This document shows positions 8,108-16,940 of a DNA stretch of 30,239 nucleotides, piece by piece (the stretch's first letter is position 1; each line of letters opens with the position of its first letter). The position numbers and the translations under genes were made by a program. Under the pieces are notes generated by a model. It had not been told where the DNA came from. It searched no databases and saw only the letters and a program-made list of their open reading frames with translations. Origin of the DNA: Methanocorpusculum sp. (GTDB lineage Archaea > Halobacteriota > Methanomicrobia > Methanomicrobiales > Methanocorpusculaceae); NCBI GenBank assembly GCA_029987395.1, contig DALTVX010000108.1, forward strand, positions 1 through 30,239, written 5' to 3'.

Positions 8108-8949
8108 TTACGTAAAGCTTCGGCAATGACACCGGATGCAGTTATCTTGCTTGAGGCGCGCTCGATCGTATCCGAGGAGGCAATGTCGGCAAGACCGGCC
8201 TGCACTAATTTGATGTATCCTCCTGATGCGAAAACTCCATGAACACCCGCGGCCCGGACCGAGGTGGCCCCTTGCTCGCGTAACATCCCAGCCGCCTTTG
8301 CCATAGATCCGCCGGTCGCGATGATATCATCCACGATGATACAGTCTCTTCCCTTAGCTTCCAGATGTTTTGGCGCCATCGTGACCTCAGACCCCGAGAT
8401 GCGTGTCTTATCCAAATGATCACAGTCCCATTTTCCTATCGCTGCCACACCTTTGGCAAACTCCCACGCGCCCTCATCAGGTGACAGGATCAGTGGATTT
8501 TCGAGAGCCATCGTGCTGATGTATGCGCCGATCTCCGGTGCGACCGTGAGATTTTTCGCTGGACATCTGAAATGCGCCAGTATGGAAGTATCATGGATAT
8601 TGACGGTAAAGACCCTGTCTGCGCCTGTCGAAAGAGCCCGCGCCATCGCCCGAGCAGATATGGGTTCACCTTCATTGAACTTTTTATCCTGCCGTGCGTA
8701 TCCCATATATGGCAGAACGAGGGTCGTATCTTTTCCCTCGCAGGCATCAAGCAGAAGCATGGCCTGCAAAGTTGACTCAGGATCGACCGTACTTGCAACG
8801 ATTATCATCCGGTCATCATCGTCCATTATGCGTATGGACTGCTCACCATCTGGAAATGTAGTGTATTTTACTTCTGATAAATCACAGTCAAGCTTCTGCG
8901 CTATTCGTGCCGCGAGAACCTGACTTTTTTCGGTATAAACTACTATCAT
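8104..8949 (-). CDS. prs: ribose-phosphate pyrophosphokinase (PRPP synthetase)
   Basis: A 281-residue archaeal PRPP synthetase, shorter than the ~315-residue bacterial enzyme. It shows the F-P-D-G-E substrate strand near residue 33, the Y-M-G-Y-A-R-Q-D-K flexible-loop signature, NIHD metal ligands, and the PRPP loop D207-D-I-I-A-T-G-G-S215. It transfers diphosphate from ATP to ribose 5-phosphate in the cytoplasm, feeding purine, pyrimidine, histidine, tryptophan and methanopterin synthesis. A TATA-like element (GCTTTAAG, about 8984-8993 on the minus strand) lies about 40 bp upstream, in the 92-bp divergent region shared with lonB. First gene of a prs-nob1 operon. Confidence 0.95.
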   Translation of the reverse strand: MIVVYTEKSQVLAARIAQKLDCDLSEVKYTTFPDGEQSIRIMDDDDRMIIVASTVDPESTLQAMLLLDACEGKDTTLVLPYMGYARQDKKFNEGEPISARAMARALSTGADRVFTVNIHDTSILAHFRCPAKNLTVAPEIGAYISTMALENPLILSPDEGAWEFAKGVAAIGKWDCDHLDKTRISGSEVTMAPKHLEAKGRDCIIVDDIIATGGSMAKAAGMLREQGATSVRAAGVHGVFASGGYIKLVQAGLADIASSDTIERASSKITASGVIAEALRK

Positions 8950-9041
8950 GATAAGACTCTAACATCTATCTCTTACTGAAACTACTTAAAGCATAATCAA
9001 GAACAAATATTAGCATCTATAATCGAGGTACGGAACACAAT

Positions 9042-11063
9042 ATGGAACATGATGATAATCCGGAACAAAGGTCTGATGAAACTGTTATGGGGACAGTTTT
9101 GGACGTGAGCCCGGCGCAAGTCACGGAAGAAGTCCCGGCGCGGGATACTCCGCCTGAGAAAGAGGTATATGCCTCTGACGGATACGATTCTGATCAATTT
9201 GGGGGCATTCGGTTTGACACTACGGCAGATCTCGTTATCCCCCCATCGCTGATCGATCAGGTCATCGGGCAGGAACACGCAGTGGACGTGATTCGAAAAG
9301 CCGCCACACAGCGCAGACACGTCATGATGATCGGCAGTCCGGGTACTGGAAAGTCTATGCTTGCAAAGGCAATGTCTGAACTTCTTCCAAAAGAGGAGAT
9401 GCAGGACATCATGACCTATCCAAACCCCGAGGATAATAATAACCCAATAATTCGTGTGGTCCCTGCCGGCAGAGGAAAAGAGATCGTCGGCGCCCACAAA
9501 GAAGAGGCACGCAAACGAGCATCCTCAAAAAATACCATGCTTCTTATCTTGGTGGTCGGTGTCCTCGGGATCGCTCTTATCTCTGGTCAACTTCTGATGG
9601 GTATTATCGCAGTGGCATTTATCTTCATGGCATTTCGCTCATTCATGCCCAAAGAAACCGCTATGGTCCCAAAACTCCTCGTCTCCAACAAGCCCGATTC
9701 AACGGCACCGTTCGTGGATGGGACAGGATCTCATGCAGGAGCATTACTTGGTGATGTTCGTCACGACCCGTTCCAGTCTGGCGGTCTTGAGACCCCGGCA
9801 CATGACCGTGTCGAGGCCGGAGCAATTCACCGGGCACACAAAGGCGTTTTGTTTATCGATGAAATGAACACGCTTGAACTTACTTCCCAGCAGAGTCTCC
9901 TTACCTCTCTACAAGAAGGCGAATTCCCTATAACCGGTCAGTCTGAGCGTTCATCCGGTGCAATGGTCCGTACAGAACCGGTACCCTGCCGATTCCTGAT
10001 GATCGCCGCGGGAAATCTTGATGCTGTCCAGCATATGCACCCGGCTCTTCGAAGCCGTATCCGCGGGTATGGATACGAGGTGTACATGAGTGAGACTATG
10101 GACGATACACCTACAAACCGGGCAAAGCTTGTCAGGTTCGTTGCTCAAGAGGTCAAAAACGATGCGAAGATCCCGCATTATGATCCATCGGGGGTCTCTG
10201 AGATCCTTCGCGAGGCCAAACGCCGGTCCGGCAGAAAAGGTCATCTGACGGTGAAGCTGAGAGATCTTGGCGGTCTTGTGCGTGTCGCTGGCGATCTTGC
10301 CATTCAGGAAGGTTCAGCAGTGACATCCATGCATCATGTGGTCTCAGCAAAGCAGATCGCACGATCCGTTGAAGACCAGATCTCCGACGAGTACATTCGT
10401 CGGACCCGCGACTATGATCTGACGATCGTCTCCGGTAGTCTAGTTGGTAGAGTGAACGGACTTGCCGTAGTGGGCAGTGATGCCGGTTCAGTTCTTCCTA
10501 TCACGGCCGAGGTCACCCCATCACAGGGAGTCGGAATGGTCATCGCGACTGGTCTTCTCAAAGAGATCGCTCAGGAGTCCATCAAAAACGTGAGCGCTCT
10601 GATCAAGAAGTTCTCAGGAACAGATATCCGTAAAGTGGATATCCATGTTCAGTTCATCGGGACCTACAACGGTGTTGAGGGCGATTCAGCCTCCGTTACT
10701 GTAGCAACAGCCGTAATAAGTGCCCTTGAAGACATCCCGGTCCGCCAGGATGTTGCAATGACAGGATCCCTCTCCGTTCGTGGAGATGTTCTTCCGATCG
10801 GCGGCGTCACCTACAAGATCGAAGCGGCCGCAAAAGCGGGAATACGAACAGTCATCATCCCGCAGTCGAACCTTGCGGATGTCCTTATCGAAGAAAGATA
10901 TAATGATATGGTCACCATCATCCCGGTCACAAGGATCGAGGAAGTACTCAGATACGCTCTCGTTCCTGAGGACAAGGTGAAATTCGAGGAGAAACTTCTC
11001 CAGATCGGAAAGCATATGGACATCCCCAAGATGCCGATGCCTGCTGATAAAGTCGAGGCGTGA
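9042..11063 (+). CDS. lonB: archaeal LonB membrane-anchored ATP-dependent protease
   Basis: A 673-residue LonB. The AAA+ domain has Walker A GSPGTGKSM with K104 and Walker B LFID273-E274-MN. As in all LonB proteins, membrane helices are inserted between Walker A and B: two hydrophobic segments at about residues 164-201 anchor it to the cytoplasmic membrane. The C-terminal protease domain has the catalytic Ser-Lys dyad S549 (EGDSAS) and K592 (VTYKIEAA), 43 residues apart as in other Lon proteases. It degrades misfolded or regulatory proteins at the inner membrane face. The first ~55 residues are acidic and variable. No clear ribosome-binding site precedes the ATG, so the message may have a short leader. 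Monocistronic. Confidence 0.97.
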   Translation: MEHDDNPEQRSDETVMGTVLDVSPAQVTEEVPARDTPPEKEVYASDGYDSDQFGGIRFDTTADLVIPPSLIDQVIGQEHAVDVIRKAATQRRHVMMIGSPGTGKSMLAKAMSELLPKEEMQDIMTYPNPEDNNNPIIRVVPAGRGKEIVGAHKEEARKRASSKNTMLLILVVGVLGIALISGQLLMGIIAVAFIFMAFRSFMPKETAMVPKLLVSNKPDSTAPFVDGTGSHAGALLGDVRHDPFQSGGLETPAHDRVEAGAIHRAHKGVLFIDEMNTLELTSQQSLLTSLQEGEFPITGQSERSSGAMVRTEPVPCRFLMIAAGNLDAVQHMHPALRSRIRGYGYEVYMSETMDDTPTNRAKLVRFVAQEVKNDAKIPHYDPSGVSEILREAKRRSGRKGHLTVKLRDLGGLVRVAGDLAIQEGSAVTSMHHVVSAKQIARSVEDQISDEYIRRTRDYDLTIVSGSLVGRVNGLAVVGSDAGSVLPITAEVTPSQGVGMVIATGLLKEIAQESIKNVSALIKKFSGTDIRKVDIHVQFIGTYNGVEGDSASVTVATAVISALEDIPVRQDVAMTGSLSVRGDVLPIGGVTYKIEAAAKAGIRTVIIPQSNLADVLIEERYNDMVTIIPVTRIEEVLRYALVPEDKVKFEEKLLQIGKHMDIPKMPMPADKVEA

Positions 11064-11077
11064 AAGCCCCCCTTATC

Positions 11078-11084
11078 TTTTTTT
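11078..11084 (+). terminator. poly-T terminator after lonB
   Basis: A run of seven T 15 bp after the lonB stop codon, preceded by a C-rich stretch, matches archaeal oligo-U termination. Confidence 0.45.
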
Positions 11085-11190
11085 CACTCTGTTCATTCTC
11101 TGCAATGTCATATTAGATTACTATTTTTTGTATGAAAAAACCTAAGGTATATCTAGCCCAACGTCGTATTTTACTTATTTACGTGATGCT

Positions 11191-11763
11191 ATGACGAAAT
11201 ATCTATTCAATGAAGGCATAGTTTGGGAAGACCGCCGAAAGAGGTCGTATCTGGTCCCTTATATCATCATCTTCATCATCTTTGCAGTGATCGCAGTTTT
11301 CATCTGGGTTGCCGTACCGCTCCAGGCTCTTATTCCAGCGATAGGCCCTATCCTTCCTCTCTGGCTGGTTTCTCACGATCTCGTTATCATGATCATTGTT
11401 ACGGTCGTATCTGGGTTGATCGCCTTGATCACCCTTATATGCGGCATGATAAAGCTCAACCGCCCTCGTCTGTATCTGACGCCGCGAAGACTTTGTCTCA
11501 TGATGGGGATCGGATCGTACAAAGAGGCTCGTTTTGACAAGATCGATGCGATCATGGTAAAAAAAGATACGATCATCATCTCGGCCGGAGGAACCAAAGT
11601 GATAAAATTCGGTCCGATCAGCGATCCGTATGCGACCAGAAATGCCATCGTCGGGCTGATCACCTTCGAGATAAAACCTCCAGAGGATGATACCATCGTC
11701 TTTGAAAAGGCCGTTCCAATTCTAAAAGAAGAGGACGACGTCTTTGATGCGGATATCATCTGA
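11191..11763 (+). CDS. two-helix membrane protein with PH-like cytoplasmic domain
   Basis: A 190-residue protein I do not recognise by name. Two strongly hydrophobic segments (about residues 23-50 and 61-88) are joined by a short loop, after which a soluble ~95-residue tail begins with NRPRLYLTPRRLCLMMG. The tail alternates short strands (ITIISAGGTKVIKFGPI) ending in a helix (DPYATRNAIVGLITFEI), the pattern of bacterial PH-like (DUF304-type) domains in membrane proteins. A TATA-like element (GTATATCT) lies about 40 bp upstream, and a partial GTGAT ribosome-binding site precedes the ATG. It stands alone between lonB and tldD. Function unknown; domain assignment is from pattern only. Confidence 0.8.
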   Translation: MTKYLFNEGIVWEDRRKRSYLVPYIIIFIIFAVIAVFIWVAVPLQALIPAIGPILPLWLVSHDLVIMIIVTVVSGLIALITLICGMIKLNRPRLYLTPRRLCLMMGIGSYKEARFDKIDAIMVKKDTIIISAGGTKVIKFGPISDPYATRNAIVGLITFEIKPPEDDTIVFEKAVPILKEEDDVFDADII

Positions 11764-11852
11764 TCCGCATACCATAGCTTTTTTCATTCTCTTCTGCCTA
11801 AAAAATCAGAAGATATGTTATTCTCTAGGATCAAATAATACCTCAGACGATC

Positions 11853-13190
11853 ATGGAAAAAATACGATATTATGACATCCGTTACGTCAGAGGGACGACC
11901 ACGTCCATCCAGACGGAGAACCGGGTCATCGAAAATGCCGGCTCCTCATTTTACGGAAAAGCCCTCTTCCGAGTTTTAGGTGAGAACGGCTGGGGGTACT
12001 ATTGTGCCTCCTCCATCGATATGGACGACAAAAAAATGAAGGAGTTCTGTATCCAGAAAGCCGCCGCATCTGCAAGACTGACAGGAGTTCGTGCCGATAT
12101 AGCCGACGTGCCAATGGGTTCTCCGCGTTCCTGGGTGTGCTCGGCAAAAGAGCAGGCACAAACACCACTCGAAGAAAAGGCGGCGCAGCTTCTTCTTCTC
12201 GAGTCATCCGCAAAGATCCCTGAGATCAGCAGCACCTCGGCACGATACTCCGAGCAGTATCAGGATGTTATCTTCGAAGATTGTAATGGGTACTCGGCGA
12301 CCTCCTCGACCTGCCGTACCCTTTTTACCATTTCAGCGGTCGCTAACCGTGGTGCCGACATGCAGATGAACTATGAACAAGAGGCAGTGGTTGGTCCCCT
12401 TTCATTAAAAGAGTACATCCATTACGGCGAGAAATGTGCGAAGCGGGCCGTTGATCTGCTGGATGCCTCAGTCGTTTCCGGTGGACGCATGCCTGCCGTG
12501 CTTGATCCTGCCATCGGCGGGGTGTTTGCTCACGAAGCGGTCGGTCATGCAAGCGAAGGAGACGCCGTCAGAGATGGGGTATCTGTTCTTGCCGGCAAAC
12601 TAGGTGAGTCGGTTGGCTCCTCTTTAGTCACGATCATCGACGACCCTTCTATGCATGGATATGGCTATGAACCGTTCGATGCAGAGGGAGTTGCTACCGG
12701 ACCGACCGAGCTGATCAAAAATGGGATCATGCACAAATACATGCATTCTCGCGAGACACTTGCAGCCGTTGGCCTTGAGACCGGGGACGCGGGGCACGCA
12801 AGGGCCGAACCTGGTATGCAGCCTCTGGTTCGAATGAGTAACACATACATCAAAGAAGGCGACGCCGCGTATGACGAGATCATCTCTGAATGTAAAAAAG
12901 GCGTTCTCCTGATCGGTTCACGCGGGGGTCAGGTCGATCCAGGACGCGGAGCTTTCCAGTTCAATGCAAAGTATGGATATCTGATAGAACATGGAGAAAC
13001 CACAAAAATGATCCGGGACGTATCCCTTTCAGGCGACATCCTCTCAGTCCTGCACAACATCGCTCTCTGCGGCAAGGAACGCAAGATGTCCTCAGGAATG
13101 TGCGGAAAAGGGCAGTCTGTTCCTGTTTCTGACGGAGCTCCTTATGTTTATCTGACAGAAGCTCTTGTGGGGGGTGGTGGAAGTGTCTGA
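11853..13190 (+). CDS. tldD: TldD-family metalloprotease subunit
   Basis: A 445-residue TldD. The zinc-binding HExxxH motif is H227-E228-A-V-G-H232, in the context GGVFAHEAVGHASEGD, and the C-terminal part has the GGQVDPGRGAFQFNA segment typical of the catalytic subunit. TldD forms a heterodimer with TldE/PmbA; in bacteria the pair degrades peptides such as CcdA and removes leader peptides during microcin maturation. The archaeal substrate is unknown. It overlaps tldE by 8 bp, which fits equimolar synthesis of the two subunits. Confidence 0.95.
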   Translation: MEKIRYYDIRYVRGTTTSIQTENRVIENAGSSFYGKALFRVLGENGWGYYCASSIDMDDKKMKEFCIQKAAASARLTGVRADIADVPMGSPRSWVCSAKEQAQTPLEEKAAQLLLLESSAKIPEISSTSARYSEQYQDVIFEDCNGYSATSSTCRTLFTISAVANRGADMQMNYEQEAVVGPLSLKEYIHYGEKCAKRAVDLLDASVVSGGRMPAVLDPAIGGVFAHEAVGHASEGDAVRDGVSVLAGKLGESVGSSLVTIIDDPSMHGYGYEPFDAEGVATGPTELIKNGIMHKYMHSRETLAAVGLETGDAGHARAEPGMQPLVRMSNTYIKEGDAAYDEIISECKKGVLLIGSRGGQVDPGRGAFQFNAKYGYLIEHGETTKMIRDVSLSGDILSVLHNIALCGKERKMSSGMCGKGQSVPVSDGAPYVYLTEALVGGGGSV

Positions 13191-14475
13191 ACTCGACATC
13201 GACAAGATCCTTTCATATGGCGAGAAACTCGCTGATGAGGTGGAGGTCTTTGTTCTTGATTACTCAGACATCTCTCTCGAACAGCGGGAGATGCATATCG
13301 CCTCGGTCTTCGAACATGCCGGTAGATCGGTCTATCTGCGGGTGGTCAAAGATAACCGCGTAGGTATTTCAGGGACGTCAGACGTTCTTCGATGGAAGGA
13401 CTGTGTTGATATGGCCTTATCGTCCGCGAAACTTTCTGAGCCTGTACCAGGGTGGAGCGGTTTTCCACAAAAAGCCGAACTCCCGGCAGGTCAGGATCCA
13501 TTAGACAAAAATATCACTGTGAGCCCTGGACTTGCGGCCGAATACCTTGAACGGATGAATACTGTTGCCGAGAAACATCCCGAGGCACGTGTCGTTACAG
13601 GTGGAGTTTCTCTTTCTACTGGCACCTCGACCATTGCAAACTCGAACGGCGTATATTACACGCGTGAAATGTCCGGGATCTCACTTGGCATGGATGCGAT
13701 ATGTGAGAACTCGACCGGGTACGATTACGATTCGAGCCCGTTCTTGGACCGTGTCGAACCAGAGAAAATCGGTGAAGAAACCACCTTTTGGGCGACCGCT
13801 TCCAGAAACGGTGTTGATGTCGAGACGAAAAAATATGACGTGGTCTTTTCTGAACATGTCGTAGCATCCCTCATCCTCGATCTGTTCACGGAGGCAGTGA
13901 GTGGCAGAAATGTTCTCTTTGGTAAATCGATCTATGCCGGCAAACTCGGCGAGCAGATCCTTCACCCAACGATTTCCATCTCTGATATCCCCATGGATCC
14001 GGCAGGCTCTGCATGGAAGAGGTTCGACTCCGAGGGGACATTGACCTCGGACATGAACATCGTTCAAAACGGTGTGCTCTCCGGATTTATGTATGATGTG
14101 AAGACGGCGTCCCAGGCAAAGGTCACCTCCACTGGACACGCTCACCGGGCAGGAAACGGGGCGACGCAGATCGGACCGCATTGTCTGCGAGTGACCGCAC
14201 CCGTCTTGGATGTTATGGATTCACCGTGTCTGTTCGTTCGTGAGGTCATCGGAGCACATACCGCAAACTCCCTTACCGGTGAGTTTTCGGTGGAGGTCGC
14301 CAATGCATTCTTTGCTGAGTCAGGCAAGTTTGTCCAGCCGGTGAAGAAAGCCATGATCTCCGGGAACATCTTTGACATCCTTAGAGGCGGAGTGAGCATC
14401 TCGGCTGAAACAAAAACGTTCGATGGTGCCGTCGTTCCGAAAATGCTGATCGAAGGAATGCAGGTTATTGGATAG
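13183..14475 (+). CDS. tldE: TldE/PmbA-family subunit, partner of TldD
   Basis: A 430-residue PmbA/TldE homologue without the HExxxH motif, as expected for the non-catalytic partner. Family features include the SVYLRVVKDNRVGISGTSD strand early on and TGHAHRAGNGATQIGPHCLRV and SLTGEFSVEVANAFF later. The start is a non-ATG codon: GTG at 13183 is preferred because a GGTGGTGG ribosome-binding sequence ends 3-4 bases before it and because it gives the overlap GTGTCTGA with the tldD stop, of the same form as the FKBP-methyltransferase overlap. GTG 13177 or TTG 13165 are alternatives. Confidence 0.93.
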   Translation: MSELDIDKILSYGEKLADEVEVFVLDYSDISLEQREMHIASVFEHAGRSVYLRVVKDNRVGISGTSDVLRWKDCVDMALSSAKLSEPVPGWSGFPQKAELPAGQDPLDKNITVSPGLAAEYLERMNTVAEKHPEARVVTGGVSLSTGTSTIANSNGVYYTREMSGISLGMDAICENSTGYDYDSSPFLDRVEPEKIGEETTFWATASRNGVDVETKKYDVVFSEHVVASLILDLFTEAVSGRNVLFGKSIYAGKLGEQILHPTISISDIPMDPAGSAWKRFDSEGTLTSDMNIVQNGVLSGFMYDVKTASQAKVTSTGHAHRAGNGATQIGPHCLRVTAPVLDVMDSPCLFVREVIGAHTANSLTGEFSVEVANAFFAESGKFVQPVKKAMISGNIFDILRGGVSISAETKTFDGAVVPKMLIEGMQVIG

Positions 14476-14483
14476 ATTAGGGT

Positions 14484-14493
14484 TAAGTATATC
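14484..14493 (+). promoter_or_regulatory. TATA-like element of the KaiC-like operon
   Basis: TAAGTATATC lies just after the tldE stop and about 33-40 bp before the ATG at 14525, predicting a transcript start near 14512-14518 with a very short leader. Confidence 0.45.
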
Positions 14494-14524
14494 CCTTTTC
14501 ATAGAGATAGTATCACTTACAGCT

Positions 14525-15385
14525 ATGCCAAACGATCATACCATGATCCGTATCCCGACGTATATCCCCTCCGTCGACAAAATTCTTGGAGGGGGTCTTC
14601 CGCTCGGTTCGACGATATTACTTATTACGGAGCCCGGAGCAGGTGGAGCTGAGTACCTTTTTAGCTCTGTTGCGAACTACGTTCAGGAGATAACAGGGGA
14701 CAATCCGCCTGTAAAAAATGCAAGACAACCAGATTATTTATATTTTTACTCCCCCAAAGCATCACGGAACCAGTTTATACGCAGTATGAAGCAACAGTTC
14801 AGTTATCTGAACACGATCGATTTTGAAGGTGAAGTCCTGGATAAACGAGTCTTCTATGTGGATGTGGGTGACATATATTACGCCAGAACGACCGTTCCTC
14901 TTTCCTGGTACTCCGAGAGGACGATCTCGGCGCATCTGATGGATCTCCCCCAGTATGATGAATATGGAGGCATAGGATATCTGGTGGGCATTGTGGAAAC
15001 CATCCCTGAGTACTCCATGGTGTTTCTCGACTCATTGACCCCGTATATCCCGTATTTCAGCGATCCGGAAAAATGGCGTGAACTCGTATTTTTGATGTAT
15101 GGTCTCTCACGAGCAGCAAAGAAACGTAATCTCACCTTTGTGGTTGCCATTACGAAAGGTATTATTTCGGATATCCAGGAGACCGCACTCGGCAACGCAT
15201 TTGACGGTATCATGCGTCTGGTCTGGCAAAAAAGTCAGTCCTCCATGTCGAGACAACGACAGATGTATATCGAAAAATTTGCGAACGTGTTGTCATTGCT
15301 TTCATCAACCGATATTGCCACATTTAATGTAGCCATATCTCCCGATACGGGTTTTGAGATATCAAATCTCAGGAGGATAGCATAA
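14525..15385 (+). CDS. KaiC/RecA-like protein with degraded Walker A (pseudo-ATPase 1)
   Basis: A 286-residue single-domain member of the KaiC/RadA-like family. The opening IPSVDKILGGGLPLGSTILLI matches the family entry, but where Walker A should be it reads T35-E-P-G-A-G-G41-A42: the P-loop Lys and Thr are replaced by Gly and Ala. A Walker B-like strand remains (YSMVFLDSL). The usual paired catalytic glutamates after the second strand are absent (YFYSPKAS). I start at ATG 14525 (MPNDHTM) because the TATA-like element lies upstream of it; an ATG at 14468 is in frame but lies inside tldE and upstream of that element. It ends 1 bp before the next KaiC-like gene. It probably acts as a nucleotide-independent partner of its neighbour; function unknown. 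Confidence 0.82.
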   Translation: MPNDHTMIRIPTYIPSVDKILGGGLPLGSTILLITEPGAGGAEYLFSSVANYVQEITGDNPPVKNARQPDYLYFYSPKASRNQFIRSMKQQFSYLNTIDFEGEVLDKRVFYVDVGDIYYARTTVPLSWYSERTISAHLMDLPQYDEYGGIGYLVGIVETIPEYSMVFLDSLTPYIPYFSDPEKWRELVFLMYGLSRAAKKRNLTFVVAITKGIISDIQETALGNAFDGIMRLVWQKSQSSMSRQRQMYIEKFANVLSLLSSTDIATFNVAISPDTGFEISNLRRIA

Positions 15386-15386
15386 T

Positions 15387-16103
15387 ATGACAGATCCTAC
15401 ACAACCCAAAAAACTTATTCCGACCGGCATTCCAGGTCTGGATGATATGATCGGCGGCGGTTTTATCAAAAGTTCGGTTTTCGTCCTGATTGGAGAGACC
15501 GGTACCGGTAGAACGATGGTTTCATTCCAGTTTCTTCATCAGGGGTTGCTTGATGGCGAGAAAGTGATGTACATCAGTATGTTCAATCCGGTCGAACAGC
15601 TCAGATCAAGTTTTATTTCGAAGTATCCGGATATGGCGGATCGTCTCGATAAAGATCTCTTTATCGTTCTGCTGCCACCTGAGATTTTTTTGACATTCTC
15701 ATCCCGTCTTGGTAATAACGTGGCTATGATGATCCAGGAACTTGGCATAAGCCGTGTTGTTGTCAATCCATTCTCTGCCTTGGAAGAGGCGCTTCTCACC
15801 CCAACTGGATTTAAATCGACCGAGTTGAACTTGGTCTATCAGTCTCTGCGTTCGACCGGGGCAACTATAATACTTCATATAAACTCAGGTCCGGCTGATG
15901 TGTTTTCCAGTAAATTTGGATTTTCAGAGCTATTCGCCGATGGGGTTGCATGTATGTTCCGAGAGTTTCAAGACAACGATCATATGCAGCCCTACCACAT
16001 GCCGTTTGTTCTTCTGAAATCCCGCGGTCCTATCACAAAAACAGCCAAATTAATTAAGTATGACGATACTGGTATGTTTACGCTGCAGTCTCCGGTCAAA
16101 TAA
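15387..16103 (+). CDS. KaiC-like protein with altered Walker A and B (pseudo-ATPase 2)
   Basis: A 238-residue single KaiC-type domain. It begins with PTGIPGLDDMIGGGF, the classic family entry, and the P-loop is G36-E-T-G-T-G-R42-T43, with the essential Lys replaced by Arg. The catalytic EE position reads SMFNPVEQL (no acidic pair), and the Walker B Asp is replaced by Asn (SRVVVN-PFSAL). It should be poor at ATP hydrolysis, though weak nucleotide binding is possible. An AGGAGG ribosome-binding site at 15371-15376, within the preceding gene, gives 10-base spacing to the ATG, and only 1 bp separates the two genes. The family is associated with signal transduction and archaeal motility regulation, but no partner is encoded nearby. 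Confidence 0.87.
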   Translation: MTDPTQPKKLIPTGIPGLDDMIGGGFIKSSVFVLIGETGTGRTMVSFQFLHQGLLDGEKVMYISMFNPVEQLRSSFISKYPDMADRLDKDLFIVLLPPEIFLTFSSRLGNNVAMMIQELGISRVVVNPFSALEEALLTPTGFKSTELNLVYQSLRSTGATIILHINSGPADVFSSKFGFSELFADGVACMFREFQDNDHMQPYHMPFVLLKSRGPITKTAKLIKYDDTGMFTLQSPVK

Positions 16104-16113
16104 GAAATTTTTA

Positions 16114-16119
16114 TTTTTT
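16114..16119 (+). terminator. T-rich terminator after the KaiC-like pair
   Basis: The stop codon is followed by two T runs (five and six T) within 20 bp, consistent with archaeal termination. Confidence 0.4.
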
Positions 16120-16167
16120 CCTTAAGAAATACCTTATTAATACTGAAGAATCTATATACTATCATAC

Positions 16168-16926
16168 ATGGATCAGTCAGATAGAAGTCCGAGCATCCCA
16201 GCTTTGAAACGTCCGATTCCGAGAAGGAAAAGAAAGGATCGATTATTTACACCGTCGGTGCTCGTTTTGATGAGTGCAGTTTTCCTTATCCTGATCGGTA
16301 TATTACTTGCAGTCTCAAGTGCGGCCGGTTTTTTTTATCAAAACAATCCACCACCCGGGATCATAACCGTCACGCCGGCTCCACCGATCCCGGTCTCCCC
16401 AATGGGAACGACAGATTTTACACCTTGTTCATCGATTGGGAAGGTCTGTGTTGCAGATGATCCGCATGGTTTTTTCGAATCGTTCTGCATTGAAACTGAT
16501 CTTGGAGATACCACGTATATCTATTATGATAATATAACATATCCGCATTATTCGTTTTCTGGAAAAACGTCACTGAAAGGGGTGGGTCTCTATCCTGTAA
16601 CGGAGATGATCATTGATTACCGCGTTCCAGATGTAACGGTCAAAAAAGTTCTTGTTGACAAGGAGATCATTGAAAAAGGAATTCTTATTGATAGAACCTA
16701 CAAGACGGTCTATGTGACATATCCGGATCCTGAAGCCGAATGTGAGATCAAGATCTATGATGGATCTGGATATCTTATGGCTGCCGAAGGATTTGGCGGC
16801 CAGTATGATTCCGGGAAGAAGGATACCTTCATGTTTCTTAAGGAGGGAAACTATACGATCGAGATGACGGGAAAACGTATAGAATTCAACGTATCCATAA
16901 TAGAAAATATATTTATTAAATCATAA
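16168..16926 (+). CDS. single-pass membrane protein with large extracellular domain, unknown function
   Basis: A 252-residue protein I do not recognise. A basic cytoplasmic N-terminus (PIPRRKRKDR) precedes one hydrophobic helix (about residues 29-54), then a Pro/Thr-rich linker (about 59-80) leads to a domain outside the cell. The domain has two cysteines in the first part (CSSIGKVC) and one later (SFC), a run of tyrosines, and ends in a repeated beta pattern (YTIEMTGKRIEFNVSII) resembling an immunoglobulin-like or carboxypeptidase-regulatory fold. The positive-inside rule fixes the topology. A 3'-end duplication lies directly downstream. Promoter probably near 16131-16141 (CTTATTAATAC). Confidence 0.75.
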   Translation: MDQSDRSPSIPALKRPIPRRKRKDRLFTPSVLVLMSAVFLILIGILLAVSSAAGFFYQNNPPPGIITVTPAPPIPVSPMGTTDFTPCSSIGKVCVADDPHGFFESFCIETDLGDTTYIYYDNITYPHYSFSGKTSLKGVGLYPVTEMIIDYRVPDVTVKKVLVDKEIIEKGILIDRTYKTVYVTYPDPEAECEIKIYDGSGYLMAAEGFGGQYDSGKKDTFMFLKEGNYTIEMTGKRIEFNVSIIENIFIKS

Positions 16927-16936
16927 TTCCAAAGAA
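16864..16936 (+). repeat. copy 1 of a 77-bp tandem duplication of the gene 3' end
   Basis: This covers the last 20 codons of the membrane-protein gene and 10 bp beyond. It starts ATGACGGG and ends AATTCCAAAGAA. It is repeated with substitutions at 16941-17015, 77 bp downstream. Its last 12 bases match the 3' end of the convergent BofA-like gene. Confidence 0.85.
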
Positions 16937-16940
16937 TCAT

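Noticed and set aside
8997..9497. Open frame antisense to the start of lonB
   Set aside because: Opposite the LonB N-terminus and Walker A; composition rich in Cys, His and Arg, typical of a shadow.
13681..14181. Open frame antisense to tldE
   Set aside because: No domain, entirely within a conserved gene.
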